Source: Candidatus Streptomyces philanthi
Lineage (GTDB): Bacteria > Actinomycetota > Actinomycetes > Streptomycetales > Streptomycetaceae
Assembly: GCA_018114805.1 (NCBI GenBank)
Contig: CP073042.1
Span: 1,178,001-1,242,000, forward strand
Reading direction: 5' to 3'
DNA length: 64,000 nt
Shown: in pieces, positions 29,069 to 38,752 of the stretch
Layout: each line of letters begins with the position of its first letter
Numbering within the stretch: position 1 is the first letter of the stretch
The notes under the pieces: generated by a model
Databases searched by the model: none
Seen by the model: the letters and a program-made list of their open reading frames with translations, nothing else
Told to the model about the DNA's origin: nothing
Made by a program: the position numbers and the translations under genes

Positions 29069-29352
29069 CGCCGATCATGCACGACACCACTGACAACGAC
29101 GCCGCCCCCGTATGCCAGGCTGGTCGTCCGGCACTTTCACAGCAGGTCCTGAGCAGCGTCACCCCCGGTCGACGCCGCTTCGCCCAGCCGTACCGGGTCG
29201 CCCGGGCGTACGCGCCCCGGGCGACCACGCGTGCGGAGACGCCCGCGCACGGTCGGGGGCCCACGCCCGAGTGAGGTGCGACGCGGTTGTGGGCGGCGGA
29301 CACGCGCAGGGCGCGCGAGTCCCGGCGCCGGCCGGCCGGTTGGCCCGCCGCG

Positions 29353-29712
29353 TCACGCGTGCCAGGGAGCCCCCGTCACCTGGTGGTCCGCGTGCTGGAG
29401 TGCCTCGACCACCAGGCGGCGCAGGTGGCCGTCGCGCAGCGCGTACACCACGTGCCGGCCCTCCTTGCGCGCCTGCACCAGGCCGGCCAGGCGCAGCTTG
29501 GCCAGGTGTTGGCTGACCGCCGTGCAGGTCGCGCCGCTGGCCGTGGTCAGGGCCGTGACGTCGGCCTCGCCCTGGGCGAGGAGCCACAGCAGGTGCAGCC
29601 GGGTCGGGTCGGCGAGCAGCGCGAACACCGTCGAGGCGACGTCCAGTTGCCGCACGCCCGGGGTGCGCTCGTGCGCGGGGTGTGCGACTGAGGGGTCTTC
29701 GCGGACCGGCAT
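29353..29712 (-). CDS. ArsR/SmtB-family winged-helix regulator
   Basis: A 119-residue repressor-type protein. The winged helix is clear: VFALLADPTRLHLLWLLAQG, VTALTTASGATCTAVSQHLA (recognition helix) and KLRLAGLVQARKEGRHVVYA. The C-terminus carries HxxxxxH-type residues (DGHLRRLVVEALQHADHQV), which may form the alpha-5 metal site of CzrA/NmtR-like sensors. No CVC-type alpha-3 site is seen, apart from one Cys in the recognition helix. No transporter gene is adjacent, so the target is not obvious. The frame is intact. It sits between DUF5713 and the biosynthetic operon on the same strand. Confidence 0.85.
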   Translation of the reverse strand: MPVREDPSVAHPAHERTPGVRQLDVASTVFALLADPTRLHLLWLLAQGEADVTALTTASGATCTAVSQHLAKLRLAGLVQARKEGRHVVYALRDGHLRRLVVEALQHADHQVTGAPWHA

Positions 29713-29817
29713 GCGGCCATCGTACGGCGGGCCGCGCGGGACGACCCCGCGCGTGCGGAGCGGCCCCGGGGACCGGGCCGGGGGCGGGTCCGCCGCGCGG
29801 GGGCCGGCGCGGGTCAG

Positions 29818-30588
29818 TCAGGGTCGGCGTTCGGTCCAGCGCCGGCCGGGGCAGGCGGGGCGCGGGCGGGCCGGCGGGGCGCAGCCCGCGATCTTGCGGA
29901 GGGCAGCGTAGGTGGCCTCGAGCTGGTCCATCACGAACAGGTGGCCACCCGGCACCCAGCGCGTGCCGCGCGCGGCCAACTGGTCGGCCAGTTCCATCAG
30001 GACGGCCGGCGGGCTGGTCGGGTCGTCGGTGCCGCCCAGCAGGTGGACCGGGGGTCCCACCGGCTCCGGGATCCAGCCCGTGCCGCCGAGCGCCGCCAGG
30101 TCGCGGCGCAGTCCGGGCAGCAGCAGCCGGATCACCAGCTCGTCGGGCAGCTCCAGCTCCGGGACGATGCCCCGGGCGCGGGCCACCGAGAGCAGCGAGT
30201 GGTCGTCGAGGCTGGCCAGCGCGTAGCCGGGCGGCCCGAGCCGGGGTGGGGCGGAGAGGACCAACCAGAGGTCGGCGGGCCAGTTGGCCGCGTACCGCTG
30301 GGCCATCCGGTGCGCCACCGCGGCACACAGGCTGTGCCCGAGCACGATGCCGGGGCCGGCGAGGTCGGCGGCGAGCAGGTCGGCGTAGAAGTCGGCCAGT
30401 TGGTCCAGGTCGGGCGGCGTGTCGTGGGCGTGCGCGGCGGGCGGTTGGGCGGTCACGACCGTCCAGTCCTCGGCGACCTGGCGCACCAGCCGCGTGAACG
30501 ACCTGGCCGAGCCACCCGCGTACGGCAGGCACACCAGGCGGTACGGTCCGCCCTCGCGCAGCACCAGTCTGTCCGGCCCGGTCCTCAT
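29818..30588 (-). CDS. Type II thioesterase
   Basis: A 256-residue alpha/beta hydrolase that normally frees stalled carrier-protein thioesters during polyketide or peptide synthesis. It starts MRTGPDRLVLREGGPYRLVC and has LPYAGGSARSFTRLV as in RifR-type enzymes. The nucleophile elbow is GHSLCAAVAHRMAQ: the serine is there, but the family's second glycine (GHSxG) is Cys. The catalytic Asp lies around LLGGTDDPTSP and the His in VPGGHLFVMD. ATG 30588 overlaps the stop of the CLF-like KS gene (ATGA), so it is the last gene of a coupled operon of ACP, KS and UbiA genes. It is intact. Confidence 0.85.
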   Translation of the reverse strand: MRTGPDRLVLREGGPYRLVCLPYAGGSARSFTRLVRQVAEDWTVVTAQPPAAHAHDTPPDLDQLADFYADLLAADLAGPGIVLGHSLCAAVAHRMAQRYAANWPADLWLVLSAPPRLGPPGYALASLDDHSLLSVARARGIVPELELPDELVIRLLLPGLRRDLAALGGTGWIPEPVGPPVHLLGGTDDPTSPPAVLMELADQLAARGTRWVPGGHLFVMDQLEATYAALRKIAGCAPPARPRPACPGRRWTERRP

Positions 30589-31969
30589 CGGGTGGCTCCC
30601 GTCGGCGTCGTGGTGGGGGTGGCGCCGGCGAGGAGGAGGGCGGTGGCCGCGCCGTCCGGGTCGAGGCCGAGGCAGAGCGCCAGCGGGGCTGCGGCGTCGG
30701 GGCCGGTGCCGGGGTCGGGATCGGGCGGGGTCGGGGGTGGGGGCGTGGTTCTGGTCAGCGCCGCGACCGCGACCGCGAAGGCCAGCGCGCCGTCGGCGCC
30801 GCCCGTTGTGCCGGTGGTGCCGACGGTGGTCAGGTGGGGCAGCGCGGGCCCGAACACGGCGGCGCGTTCGGCGGCGCCGAGCGGGGAGCGGGGGGCGGCG
30901 ACGGTGACCTCGCGCGCGGCCCGGCCCGCGTCCCGCAGCGCCGCGCGCACCGCCTCGGCGCCCGCCCCGGCGAGGTCCGGCGCACCGGGCGCGACCTCGG
31001 GGTTCGCGGACGCGGCCTCCCCCCGACCCGCCGCTCGGCCCACCCGCCGCCGCGCCTCCGGCGGCGTACGCACGGGCCGTGGCGCACACGTGGGCCACGG
31101 CCGGGCGCGTAGGGGGCCGTCCGGGGCGGTCAGGACGACGGCCGCGCCCTCCCCGACAGGTGCCCGGCCCCAGTCGGCCGGGGCCGCGCCCGTCGCCGCG
31201 TCCGTCATCGCCGCGTCCGCCGGTGGTGGGCACGCGGCCGACAGCGAGTCCACGGCGCCGGCGATGACCGCGTCGCAGCGTCCCGTCCGCACGTGCTAGA
31301 CGCCCAGCGCGATGGCGTCGAGGCCGACGGCAGCGCCCGAGGCCAGGGTGAGGTTGGGGCCGCGCAGGCCGAGGTGGATGGAGAGGGCGGCGCCGGGGGC
31401 GTTGTAGCTGGACCGCGGGCACCAGACCGGGTTGACCGGGCCCGCGTCGGCGCCGGCCCGGTTGTGGATGGCCACGTACTCGCTGCGCCCGGCGTGCAGC
31501 GTGCCGGTGAGGACGCCGATCCGGGCCGGGTCGGCACCACAGCGGGTCCGGCGGCGGGGGCGGTGACGAGGCTGGTACGGGCTCTGCCGCGGCGGCCCGG
31601 GGTGGGCTGGCCCGGCTCGGCCGTCGCCGGGGCGTCCTGGGTGCTGGACAGGGCCGCCTGCGCGGTGCTGAGCAGCAGTCCCGTGTCCCGGCCGATGGCG
31701 CGCCTGGTCCGGGCGTCGATGTGCGGCGGGAGCGTGAGGGGCGTGGTGACGTGCGCGGCCTCGACGTCGCGGGCGCTTTCCTGGTCGGGCCGCCAGTCCG
31801 GGCCGGCCGGGATGTCGCCGGCGGCCAGCGGCACGTCCCGTACCGTGACCGGCCGGGCGCCGGCGAGCAGGCCCTCGTACAGCGCGGCGACCGAGGTCCC
31901 CGCCGCGCTCACCACCCCCACCCCGGTGACCGGCACCGGGCTCGTCCGGGTCGTGTCCTGCGTTGGCAC
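30585..31969 (-). pseudogene. Ketosynthase-like protein without catalytic Cys (CLF-like), disrupted
   Basis: The start GTG 31969 gives VPTQDTTRTSPVPVTGVGVV, then SAAGTSVAALYEGLLAG, as in thiolase-fold KS proteins. The middle is in another frame: DPARIGVLTGTLHAGRSEYV, then YNAPGAALSIHLGLRGPNLT and LASGAAVGLDAIALGV. In the position of the active-site Cys (family TACSSG) there is SGAAVG. The two catalytic His motifs near the C-terminus are also unrecognisable. This makes it a chain-length-factor-like or priming subunit rather than a condensing enzyme. There is a frame change near 31545 and an in-frame TAG at 31296-31298. The stop overlaps the thioesterase start. Confidence 0.65.
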
Positions 31970-32139
31970 GTCGTACTCCTTGGGGCCTTTCGGCGGTGCG
32001 CGGCCCAGGGGGCGGGGCGGTCGGCGTCGGTGGACGGGGGCGGGGCGGGCCGGTGGGCGCGCGGCCCCGGGCAGGGGGCGGGCCCACGCCGGGTCGGGAG
32101 CGGGACCGGTCCGGGGCTGGGCCCGGCCGGCGGGGTGGG

Positions 32140-33392
32140 TCAGTCCGTCGGGGCGCCGAACACCACCGTCGCCGTGTTGCCGCCGAACCCGAACGCGTTG
32201 CTGAGCGCGACGCGCACCGGCAGGTCCCGGGCCGGGCCGCACACCAGGTCCAGGTCGCGGCAGCGGTCGTCCACGGTGCGCAGCGTCGGGTTGCCCGGCA
32301 CCCGGCCACGGGCGATGGCCAACACGCAGGCCACCGCCTCCAGCGCGCTGGCCGCGCCCTGCGCGTGGCCCAGCATGCCCCTGATGGACGAGGTGGCCGG
32401 GGGCCCTGGCGGCGCCGAAGTAGCCGGCGAGGCAGGCCGCTTCGGTGGCATCGTTGACGGGAGTGCCGGTGCCGTGCGCGCAGACGTAGTCGACGTCGCC
32501 GGGGGTCAGCCCGGCGCGGCGCAGGCTCTCGTCCACGCAGGGCAGCAGGGCGTCGCCGGCCGGGTGCGGGGCCATCATGTGGTGCGCGTCGGCGGCCATC
32601 GCGTGGCCGCGCAGCTCGGCGATGACGGTGCGCCACGGGCGCGCGCGTGGGCCAGCGACTCCAGGGCGAGGACGCCGGCGCCCTCGGACGGCATCGTGCC
32701 GCGCCGGTCGCGGTCGAAGGGCCATACGACCTCCGGCTCCACGGCGCGCAGCGTGGTGAAGAGCTGGAAGACGGCGTCGGCCAACTCGTCCACGCCGCCC
32801 GCCAGGACACAGTCGGCCTGCCCGCTGGCGATCAGGTCGGCGCCAGGCCGATGGCCGTGTTGCCGCCGGCGCAGCCGGCCGCGAGGACGTGGCGCGGGCC
32901 GCGCAGCCCGAAGCGCTCGGCGGGCCAGGAGGCGAGCAGCGCGGGCGCGTCCCAGCGGCGGTCGGTGGCGGTGTCGGCACCCCGGCGGCGCAGCTCCTCC
33001 AGGTGCGGGCGGGTGCCCATGACGGTGCCGGTGACCAGGCCGATCCGGCGCGGGTCGGTGGCGGGCAGCACCTTCGAGGAGTCGAGGGCGTCGCGTACGG
33101 CGTGCTCGGCGTAGCGCAGGGAGCGCGGGGTGAGCGTGCCGTCGTCGGCGTACGGCGCGGTGAGGTGGGGCGCGCTCACCTCGGCGGCAAGGTGCGTGGG
33201 GTAGGCGTCGGCGGCGAACCGGGTGATGGGGCCGGTCGCCACCGTCCCCGAGGTCACCGCGTGCCAGAACCCGTCCACGTCGCAGCCGAGCAGCGAGACG
33301 ACACCGAGACCGGTCACGACCACCCGCTCCGACTCCGGCGCGGCCGGCGCGCCCGGCGCCGCCCGGCCCCTCGGCGTGGCGTCAGCCGACAT
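32140..33392 (-). pseudogene. Beta-ketoacyl-ACP synthase (FabF/type II KS), frameshifted
   Basis: The protein starts MSADATPRGRAAPGAPAAPE and then RVVVTGLGVVSLLGCDVDGF. The catalytic set is complete across the frames: Cys in HVLAAGCAGGNTAIG, His in VCAHGTGTPVNDATE, second His in GMLGHAQGAASALEAVA, and the C-terminal NAFGFGGNTATVVFG. The length of about 417 residues is normal. Frames change near 32840, 32645 and 32400. It would condense malonyl-ACP with a starter or growing chain, probably as a heterodimer with the CLF-like protein encoded next. It overlaps the ACP gene by 11 bp, so expression is coupled. Confidence 0.8.
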
Positions 33393-33597
33393 GACCGCCC
33401 ACGTACCGCGCGAGGCTGTCGACAGAGTTGCCGAGGGCCGCCTCGTCGTCGGTGAGCCGACAGCCGAAGCGGGCCTCGACGTGCGCGATGACCTCCAGCT
33501 TGTTCAGCGAGTCGGCGCCGAGGTCGTCGTAGAGGTCGGCGTCGACCGGCACCTGCTCGGGTGAGGTGGCCAGGACCTGCGCGAAGACCTCGCGCAC
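33382..33597 (-). CDS. Acyl carrier protein
   Basis: A 71-residue carrier protein, MREVFAQVLATSPEQVPVDA. The phosphopantetheine site is Ser in LGADSLNKLEVIAHVEARFG (the DSL motif). It carries the growing acyl chain for the adjacent KS pair. It lies 18 bp after the UbiA gene and overlaps the KS gene. Discrete ACPs of this size belong to type II systems. It is intact. Confidence 0.9.
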   Translation of the reverse strand: MREVFAQVLATSPEQVPVDADLYDDLGADSLNKLEVIAHVEARFGCRLTDDEAALGNSVDSLARYVGGHVG

Positions 33598-33615
33598 GCC
33601 GGTACGGATGTCAGA

Positions 33616-34666
33616 TCAGACTCGTTCAACGGTGCCCCCGCGAGACGACGGAACAACGGTTTTGGGCCACCGGTGGAGTTGGGCCCGGGTGATGGCCGGC
33701 GCCCAGTGCAGGCGTCGGGAGGCGAGAAGCCAGTGGCAGGCGCCCAGCGCGGCGACGGCGGCCATGCCGGGCGAGGGCATCGCCGCGAGCAGGTACGCCG
33801 CCAGGAACAGGAAGGTGTACGAGTGCATCACCTCGCGCGCCACCGACCGCTCCTCGGTCGACTCGGCCGCGCTCGCGCCGCGCACCACGTACGCCGAGAC
33901 CACGACGCACGGCGTCACGGCCAGGCTGGCGACCGGCAGCAGGCGCAGCGCGACGAAGCCGGCGTCCAGCGCGAACGGCGCGACGACCAGGGCGTAGACG
34001 GCGCGCCACGGCCGAACCCGACGACGGTCAGGCACAGGCTGGAGTAGCCGAGCAGGCGGTCGCCGGCCACGTCGGTGATGTCCTTGATGCCGGCGAGCCC
34101 GAGGCTGAAGGTGGCGAGCACGGCGGCGGCCGGCAGCACCGGGGAGCCGAGCGCGTCGGCGTCCGGGGCGGTGGCCCAGCCGGTGACCATCGGCAGGACC
34201 AGCGGCAGGACGAGGACGAGCAGCGCGAGGACGCGGTGGCGCTTGAAGGCCGGGCCGATCGAGTAGCCGACGGCGATGCCGATGTCCACGACGATCACCG
34301 CCGCGAAGGCCGGTTCGGGGTCCAGCCCGAACAGCGCGGCCCCGCCGGCCGCGAAGACCAGCCAGGCGCCCACGGCGATCCGGGGCAGCCGGCGCCAGCC
34401 GATCGCCTCGCACAGGGCGGTGCGCTCGGGCCGGTTGACGACGTCGGCCTCGCGGTCGGCGATCCGGTTGACGGACTCGGTGCCGACGCGCAGAAGGCGA
34501 GCCACATCGGTACGGCCGCCAGCGCGCGGGCCACGGTGAGGTGGTCCACGGCGGCGAGGCCGGCGAGGAACCCCATCCAGTAGTAGGCGGCGAACCGGCA
34601 ACTGCAGGCGCGCAGCACCAGCAGCGGCAGGGGTGCCGGCGCGCCGCGGGCGGTGCTCACGTCCAT
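33616..34666 (-). pseudogene. UbiA-family prenyltransferase, frameshifted
   Basis: The protein starts MDVSTARGAPAPLPLLVLRA and continues CSCRFAAYYWMGFLAGLAAV. The two Mg-diphosphate motifs are seen in different frames: NRIADREADVVNRPER (NxxxDxxxD) and KDITDVAGDRLLGY (DxxxDxxGD). Hydrophobic helices lie around and between them (VGAWLVFAAGGAALFGL, VLALLVLVLPLVLPMVTGW). It would transfer an isoprenoid tail to an aromatic or polyketide acceptor at the membrane. Shifts lie near 34490 and 34010. It is the first gene of the operon UbiA-ACP-KS-CLF-thioesterase, divergent from a P450 fragment. Confidence 0.8.
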
Positions 34667-34878
34667 GGCGGCGGCCCTGCCGGCGACGGTATGCCTGGGG
34701 TCAATTCAGCGCTCCGTGTTCGGGGTGGTGCGGACGTGTGCGCGCACAGGTCCGCTGTAGGGCAGGCGGGTTGGCGGGCCGAGGGGCGGGCACCAGGGGT
34801 GGGCCGGGCGTGCCTGAAGCCGGCACCGCGGCCGGCGGGCCCGCCGGGTGACGGCCCGCCGGGCCGTCTGGGGGACGC

Positions 34879-35708
34879 GTGGTGGCGCACAGTGCGCAGG
34901 CTGGTCCTCGGCGACGCCGCCCGCGACGACGAGACGCTCACCCACCTGCTGAACCGGCTGCGCTCGGCCGGCAACTGCTCGGTGCTGCTCCCTAGGCAGC
35001 GGCAGGTCAGGGACGACTTCCTGCGCCCGCTGCGGCAGCACGCGGTCGCCGCCGGGCCCACGACGCTGGCCGGCGCGCTGACCGCGCGGCCCGCGAGCGA
35101 GCGCGCCGACCCGGTGGGCCAGATCCCGCACTGGCTGTTCGCCTACGACGCGGCGGCCCTCACCACGCTGCGCACCCTCGCGATGCTCACCCTGCACCCG
35201 GCGCACGAGGCGCGGGCCCGCGCCGAGGTCGCCGCCAGGGACCAGGAGCCGGACCAGCCGCGCACGCTGCCGTTCCTGCGCGCGTGCGCCCTGGAGACGC
35301 TACGGCTGTGGCCCACGACCCCGCTGCTGCTGCGCGAGAGCACCGAGCCGACGCGGTGGCGGGGCGAGTCGGTCCCGGCCCGTACCGCGTTCCTGCTCTA
35401 CACGCCGTACTTCCACCGCTCCCCCCGACACCGCCGGCCCGGACGGCGACCGCTACGTACCCGAGCGCTGGCTAGACGGGCGGGCCGAGGAACAGCCGGC
35501 CCTGGTGCCGTTCAGCGCCGGCCCCGCCGAGTGCCCCGGCCGCAACCTCGTGCTGCTCACGGTCAGCACCTGGCTGGCGGCGCTGCTGGAGGGGCACACC
35601 TTCCAGCCGCCGGCCCACGCCCCGCGCCCCCGCCGGGACGGCACCCTCCGCGCGGAGTTCAGCCCCTTCGCGCTGCGCTTCACCGTCCGGGCCGGCACCC
35701 GGGCGTAG
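34879..35708 (+). pseudogene. Cytochrome P450, N-terminally truncated and frameshifted
   Basis: About 275 residues of a P450 remain. The K-helix ExxR is in ACALETLRLWPTTPLLLRES. The heme-binding loop FSAGPAECPGRNLVLL carries the ligand Cys. The C-terminal beta region reads FSPFALRFTVRAGTRA. Similarity begins at AWWRTVRRLVLGDAARDDET near 34879. The first 100-130 residues (A to C helices) are not found in any frame upstream. A one-base shift lies near 35427. It is divergent from the UbiA gene and would be a tailoring oxidase of that cluster. As it stands it is not functional. Confidence 0.7.
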
Positions 35709-35837
35709 TGCGCCGGGCGGGGGCGCCGGGCGCGCCTCAGGTTGTGCGTCGGAGCGTGGGGCCCCGCCGGGCGGGGGCCGAGGCCCGGGGGCCGGCCGGG
35801 GAGAGGAGTCAGGGCGTGGGGCCGGCCGGGAAAGGGG

Positions 35838-36221
35838 TCAGGCGGCCGGGCCGAGGCGCAGCCGGACCTCCATCTCCTGGTCGCCGGGTAAGGCCTTCTC
35901 CTCGCTCAACGCGAAGTGCCGCTGGAGGACGTCGCGCACCTGGTGGATCGGGGGCTCGGTGCCGTAGAGGTCCACGCTGACCGACTGGGACAGGTCGGCG
36001 GCGCCGGACGCGGAGCCGCCGGGGTCGCGGGTGTCCACGGTCATCGACCAGACCACGGGGTGCTCGGTCTCGGTGTCCACCGGCCGGCCCGCGTCGGGCC
36101 ACTCGTCGGCGGCGGTCGCCGGGAACGCCGCCCGCAACACCCGGAACACGGCGTCCGCGTCGTCCCAGTCGCAACCGCGAACGTGTACGCCCACTCCGGC
36201 CGAACTCTGCTCAGTGCTCAT
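35838..36221 (-). CDS. Hypothetical protein
   Basis: A 127-residue acidic cytoplasmic protein beginning MSTEQSSAGVGVHVRGCDWD. It has no signal peptide, membrane segment or motif I recognise. The alternating pattern in HPVVWSMTVDTRDPGG and LSQSVSVDLYGTEPPIHQVR suggests an alpha/beta fold. It lies 27 bp after the FAD/Rieske gene on the same strand, so it may be co-transcribed. The frame is intact and has strong coding character. Confidence 0.7.
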   Translation of the reverse strand: MSTEQSSAGVGVHVRGCDWDDADAVFRVLRAAFPATAADEWPDAGRPVDTETEHPVVWSMTVDTRDPGGSASGAADLSQSVSVDLYGTEPPIHQVRDVLQRHFALSEEKALPGDQEMEVRLRLGPAA

Positions 36222-36248
36222 GGCGACCGGGTAGCCGCTGCGGCCGAC

Positions 36249-37941
36249 TCAAAACCGCCCACTCTGCTCGGTCCCGTCGTCCCCACCCGCTCCGGCCGCC
36301 CCGCCAGCAGTCCCCTCCGCCCCCGCCCCCTCCGCGTCACCGTCGGCCTCGGACGCGTCGGCGCCCGGGGCGCCCGGCACCTGGCGCGGCTCCAGCGGGC
36401 GGCACCGCGGGGCCCTGGAAGACCGAGCCGTCCACCGCGAACCGGGAGCCGTGGCAGGGGCACTCCCAGGTGTGCTCCGCGTCGTTGAAGCGGACCAGGC
36501 AGCCCAGGTGGATGCAGCGGGCCGAGACGGCGTGCACCGTGCCGTCCTGGGCGCGGTAGACCGCGCACCGGCCGGCCCCCACCCGCACCAGCGCGCCGGT
36601 GCCCGGCGCGACCGCGGCCACGTCGTCGGCGGACGCGAGGCGCAGCCGGTCGCCGACGAAGTGCCGGGCCACCGTCGCCTGCTGGCACAGCAGCGGGCCC
36701 GCCTCGCGCAGCGGGTACAGCCGGCGCGGGTCGTACAGGCCGGCGTGTTCGGGGCGCTCGCCGGCGATCAGGTCGGCGAGCAGCGTTCCGGCCAGCGCGC
36801 CGCTGCTCATGCCCCAGCCGCCGAAGCCGGTGGCCACGTAGACGTTCCGGGTGCCGGGGTGGAAGGGGCCGATGTACGGCAGGCCGTCGGTGCTGGCGTT
36901 GTCCTGCGCCGCCCACCTGTGGGTGATCTCCGCGGCTGGGAAGTGCTGGCGCAGCCAGTCGGCGAGGCGGGGGTACCGCTCGGACGCGGCGCCCGTGCCG
37001 TCCTCGCCGTCCCCCGCGTTCCCGTCGCCGGTGCCCGGCGTAAACTTCTCCCCCGTCACGATGAGCAGCCGCCGCCCGTCGGGCCAGGGCGCGGTCCGCA
37101 CCGAGCGGGTGCCGTCGTCCAGCGTGATGTACGTGCCGCGCGGTGCCTGCTCGGCGGGGAGGGTGGCGGCCAGCACGAGTTCGCGGGTCGGTTCGAGGCG
37201 GGCGAACATCAGGGCCCGGTCGAAGACGGGGTAGTGGGTGGGCACGGCCACGTGCCGGGCCCGTACGACGGCCCCGTCCTCGGTCGTCACCCGGCACGGC
37301 GAGCCCTCGCGCAGCCCGGTGACCCGGCTGCGCTCGTACACCCGGCCGCCGCGCGCGACGATGCCCTCGGCCAGCGCGAGCAGGAACCGGCGCGGGTGGA
37401 ACTGCGCCTGGCGACCGACCCGCACCGCGCCGGCGACCGGGAACGGCAACTCCGTCTCGGCGACGAACGTGGCGTCGAGGCCGGCGTCGGCCGCGGCCGT
37501 GGCTTCCGCGCGCAGCGCGCCGACGCGGCCGGGGTCGGTGGCGTAGGTGTAGGCGTCGGTGCGCTCCCACTGGCAGTCGACGCCCAGTTCCACGGCCAGC
37601 CGCTCGATGCCGCGCACGGCCTCCTGCTGCGAGGTCGCGTACTGGGCGGCGGCGCGCCGGCCCTGGGTGTCGCGGAGCGCGGCGTAACGCAGCGTGTGCA
37701 GGGCGGAGACCTTGGCCGTGGTGTGGCAGGTCACGTCGCCGGCGACCCGTCCCGCCTCCAGGACGACCACCGACCGGCCGCGGCGCACCAGCTCCCACGC
37801 GGTGCACAGGCCCGCCATGCCGCCGCCGATCACGACGACGTCGGCGCTGGCCTCCTCGGGCGCGCCCGGGTAGTCGGTGTCGGGGGTGCTGGCCATCCAG
37901 TACGAGGCGTCGGTGCCGGGCAGCGGCGTCGTGGCTGTCAT
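36249..37941 (-). pseudogene. FAD-dependent oxidoreductase with C-terminal Rieske domain
   Basis: The protein starts MTATTPLPGTDASYWMASTP. A DAO-type FAD fold follows (VVVIGGGMAGLCTAWELVRR, then the second FAD strand TGFGGWGMSSGALAGTLLAD). The last 100 residues form a Rieske [2Fe-2S] domain with CIHLGCLVRF and CPCHGSRF, giving the CxH...CxxH ligand set. Such fusions oxidise small amines or glycine-betaine-like substrates, but the substrate here is unknown. After GSVFQGPAV a one-base shift near 36395 changes the tail. The restored frame ends TEQSGRF at 36249. The catalytic parts are intact, so it may still work. Confidence 0.85.
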
Positions 37942-38261
37942 GGGCGCTCCTTCGGAGTGCCGGTCCGTGCGCGGGCCGGGCTCGCGCGGTGCCGCCCCGA
38001 GTACCCCTGCCCCGCGCTCACAAACGCGCGGCCACCTGCGTACGGGCGCACCTGCGAGGGCGCGGGACCCATGGGGGAGGGTCCCGCACCGGGCGCGGGT
38101 GGCGTCGCGGCGGCGAGCGACGGGACGCCCGTCCGCCGCCGGAAAGCGGCCGACCACCCACGCGGCCACGCGCCCGACCACCGTGCCGCCCCGGCCGGCC
38201 TCGTGGTCGGGGCGCGCCCCGCACGGGCTCGTGGCCTCCGTGCGGGACGCGCCGGTCTACT
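37942..38261. other. Intergenic region
   Basis: About 320 bp upstream of the FAD/Rieske gene and downstream of the PKD-protease gene. It is GC-rich. No gene, strong stem-loop or promoter pair is seen. Confidence 0.5.
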
Positions 38262-38752
38262 GGTGGTGCTGGTGGTGGCTCAGCTGTTGAAGCAGAAGGC
38301 CCGGCCGCCCATGTCCCAGCACTGGATCTGCCGGGTCGCCGTACCCGCGTTGCCCGCCCGGTCGGTCACCGTCAGCTCCGCGGTGTACGATTTCTGACCG
38401 GCCGGCTAGGTGTGCTTGGCGGTCACCCCGCTACCGGTCTGGCCATCGCCGAACTTCCAGGCGTACGAGGCGATGTCACCGTCCTTGTCACTGTTCTGCC
38501 CCGCGTCGAAGTCGCACGCGTCGTACCAGCACGAGATGGAGAACCGCGCCACCGACGGCTCCCCCGCCGGAGCACCCACCGACACCTTCTTGCTCACCGT
38601 CCCGGTCTTCCCACTGTCATCCGTGACCGTCAGCCTCACCTCGTACGAACCCGCCTTGGCATAGGTGTGGGAGGGCTTCACACCCTTGGCCGCCGTCACC
38701 GAAGTCCCAGACGTACGCGGCGATCGAACCACTCCGTATCCCGCGACGCCGA
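38262..38752 (-). repeat. 491-bp inverted repeat, left copy (PKD module)
   Basis: This segment is the reverse complement of 44720-45210 over 491 bp, with the single difference I found at 38399 versus 45073. It encodes two PKD-like repeats and a C-terminal tail (CWDMGGRAFCFNS). It ends 18 bases beyond the stop codon of the protease gene. Sequence outside the repeat is unrelated at both ends. Confidence 0.95.

Noticed and set aside
36451..38397. A 648-codon plus-strand open frame opposite the FAD/Rieske gene
   Set aside because: The opposite strand has FAD and Rieske motifs; this frame has none.
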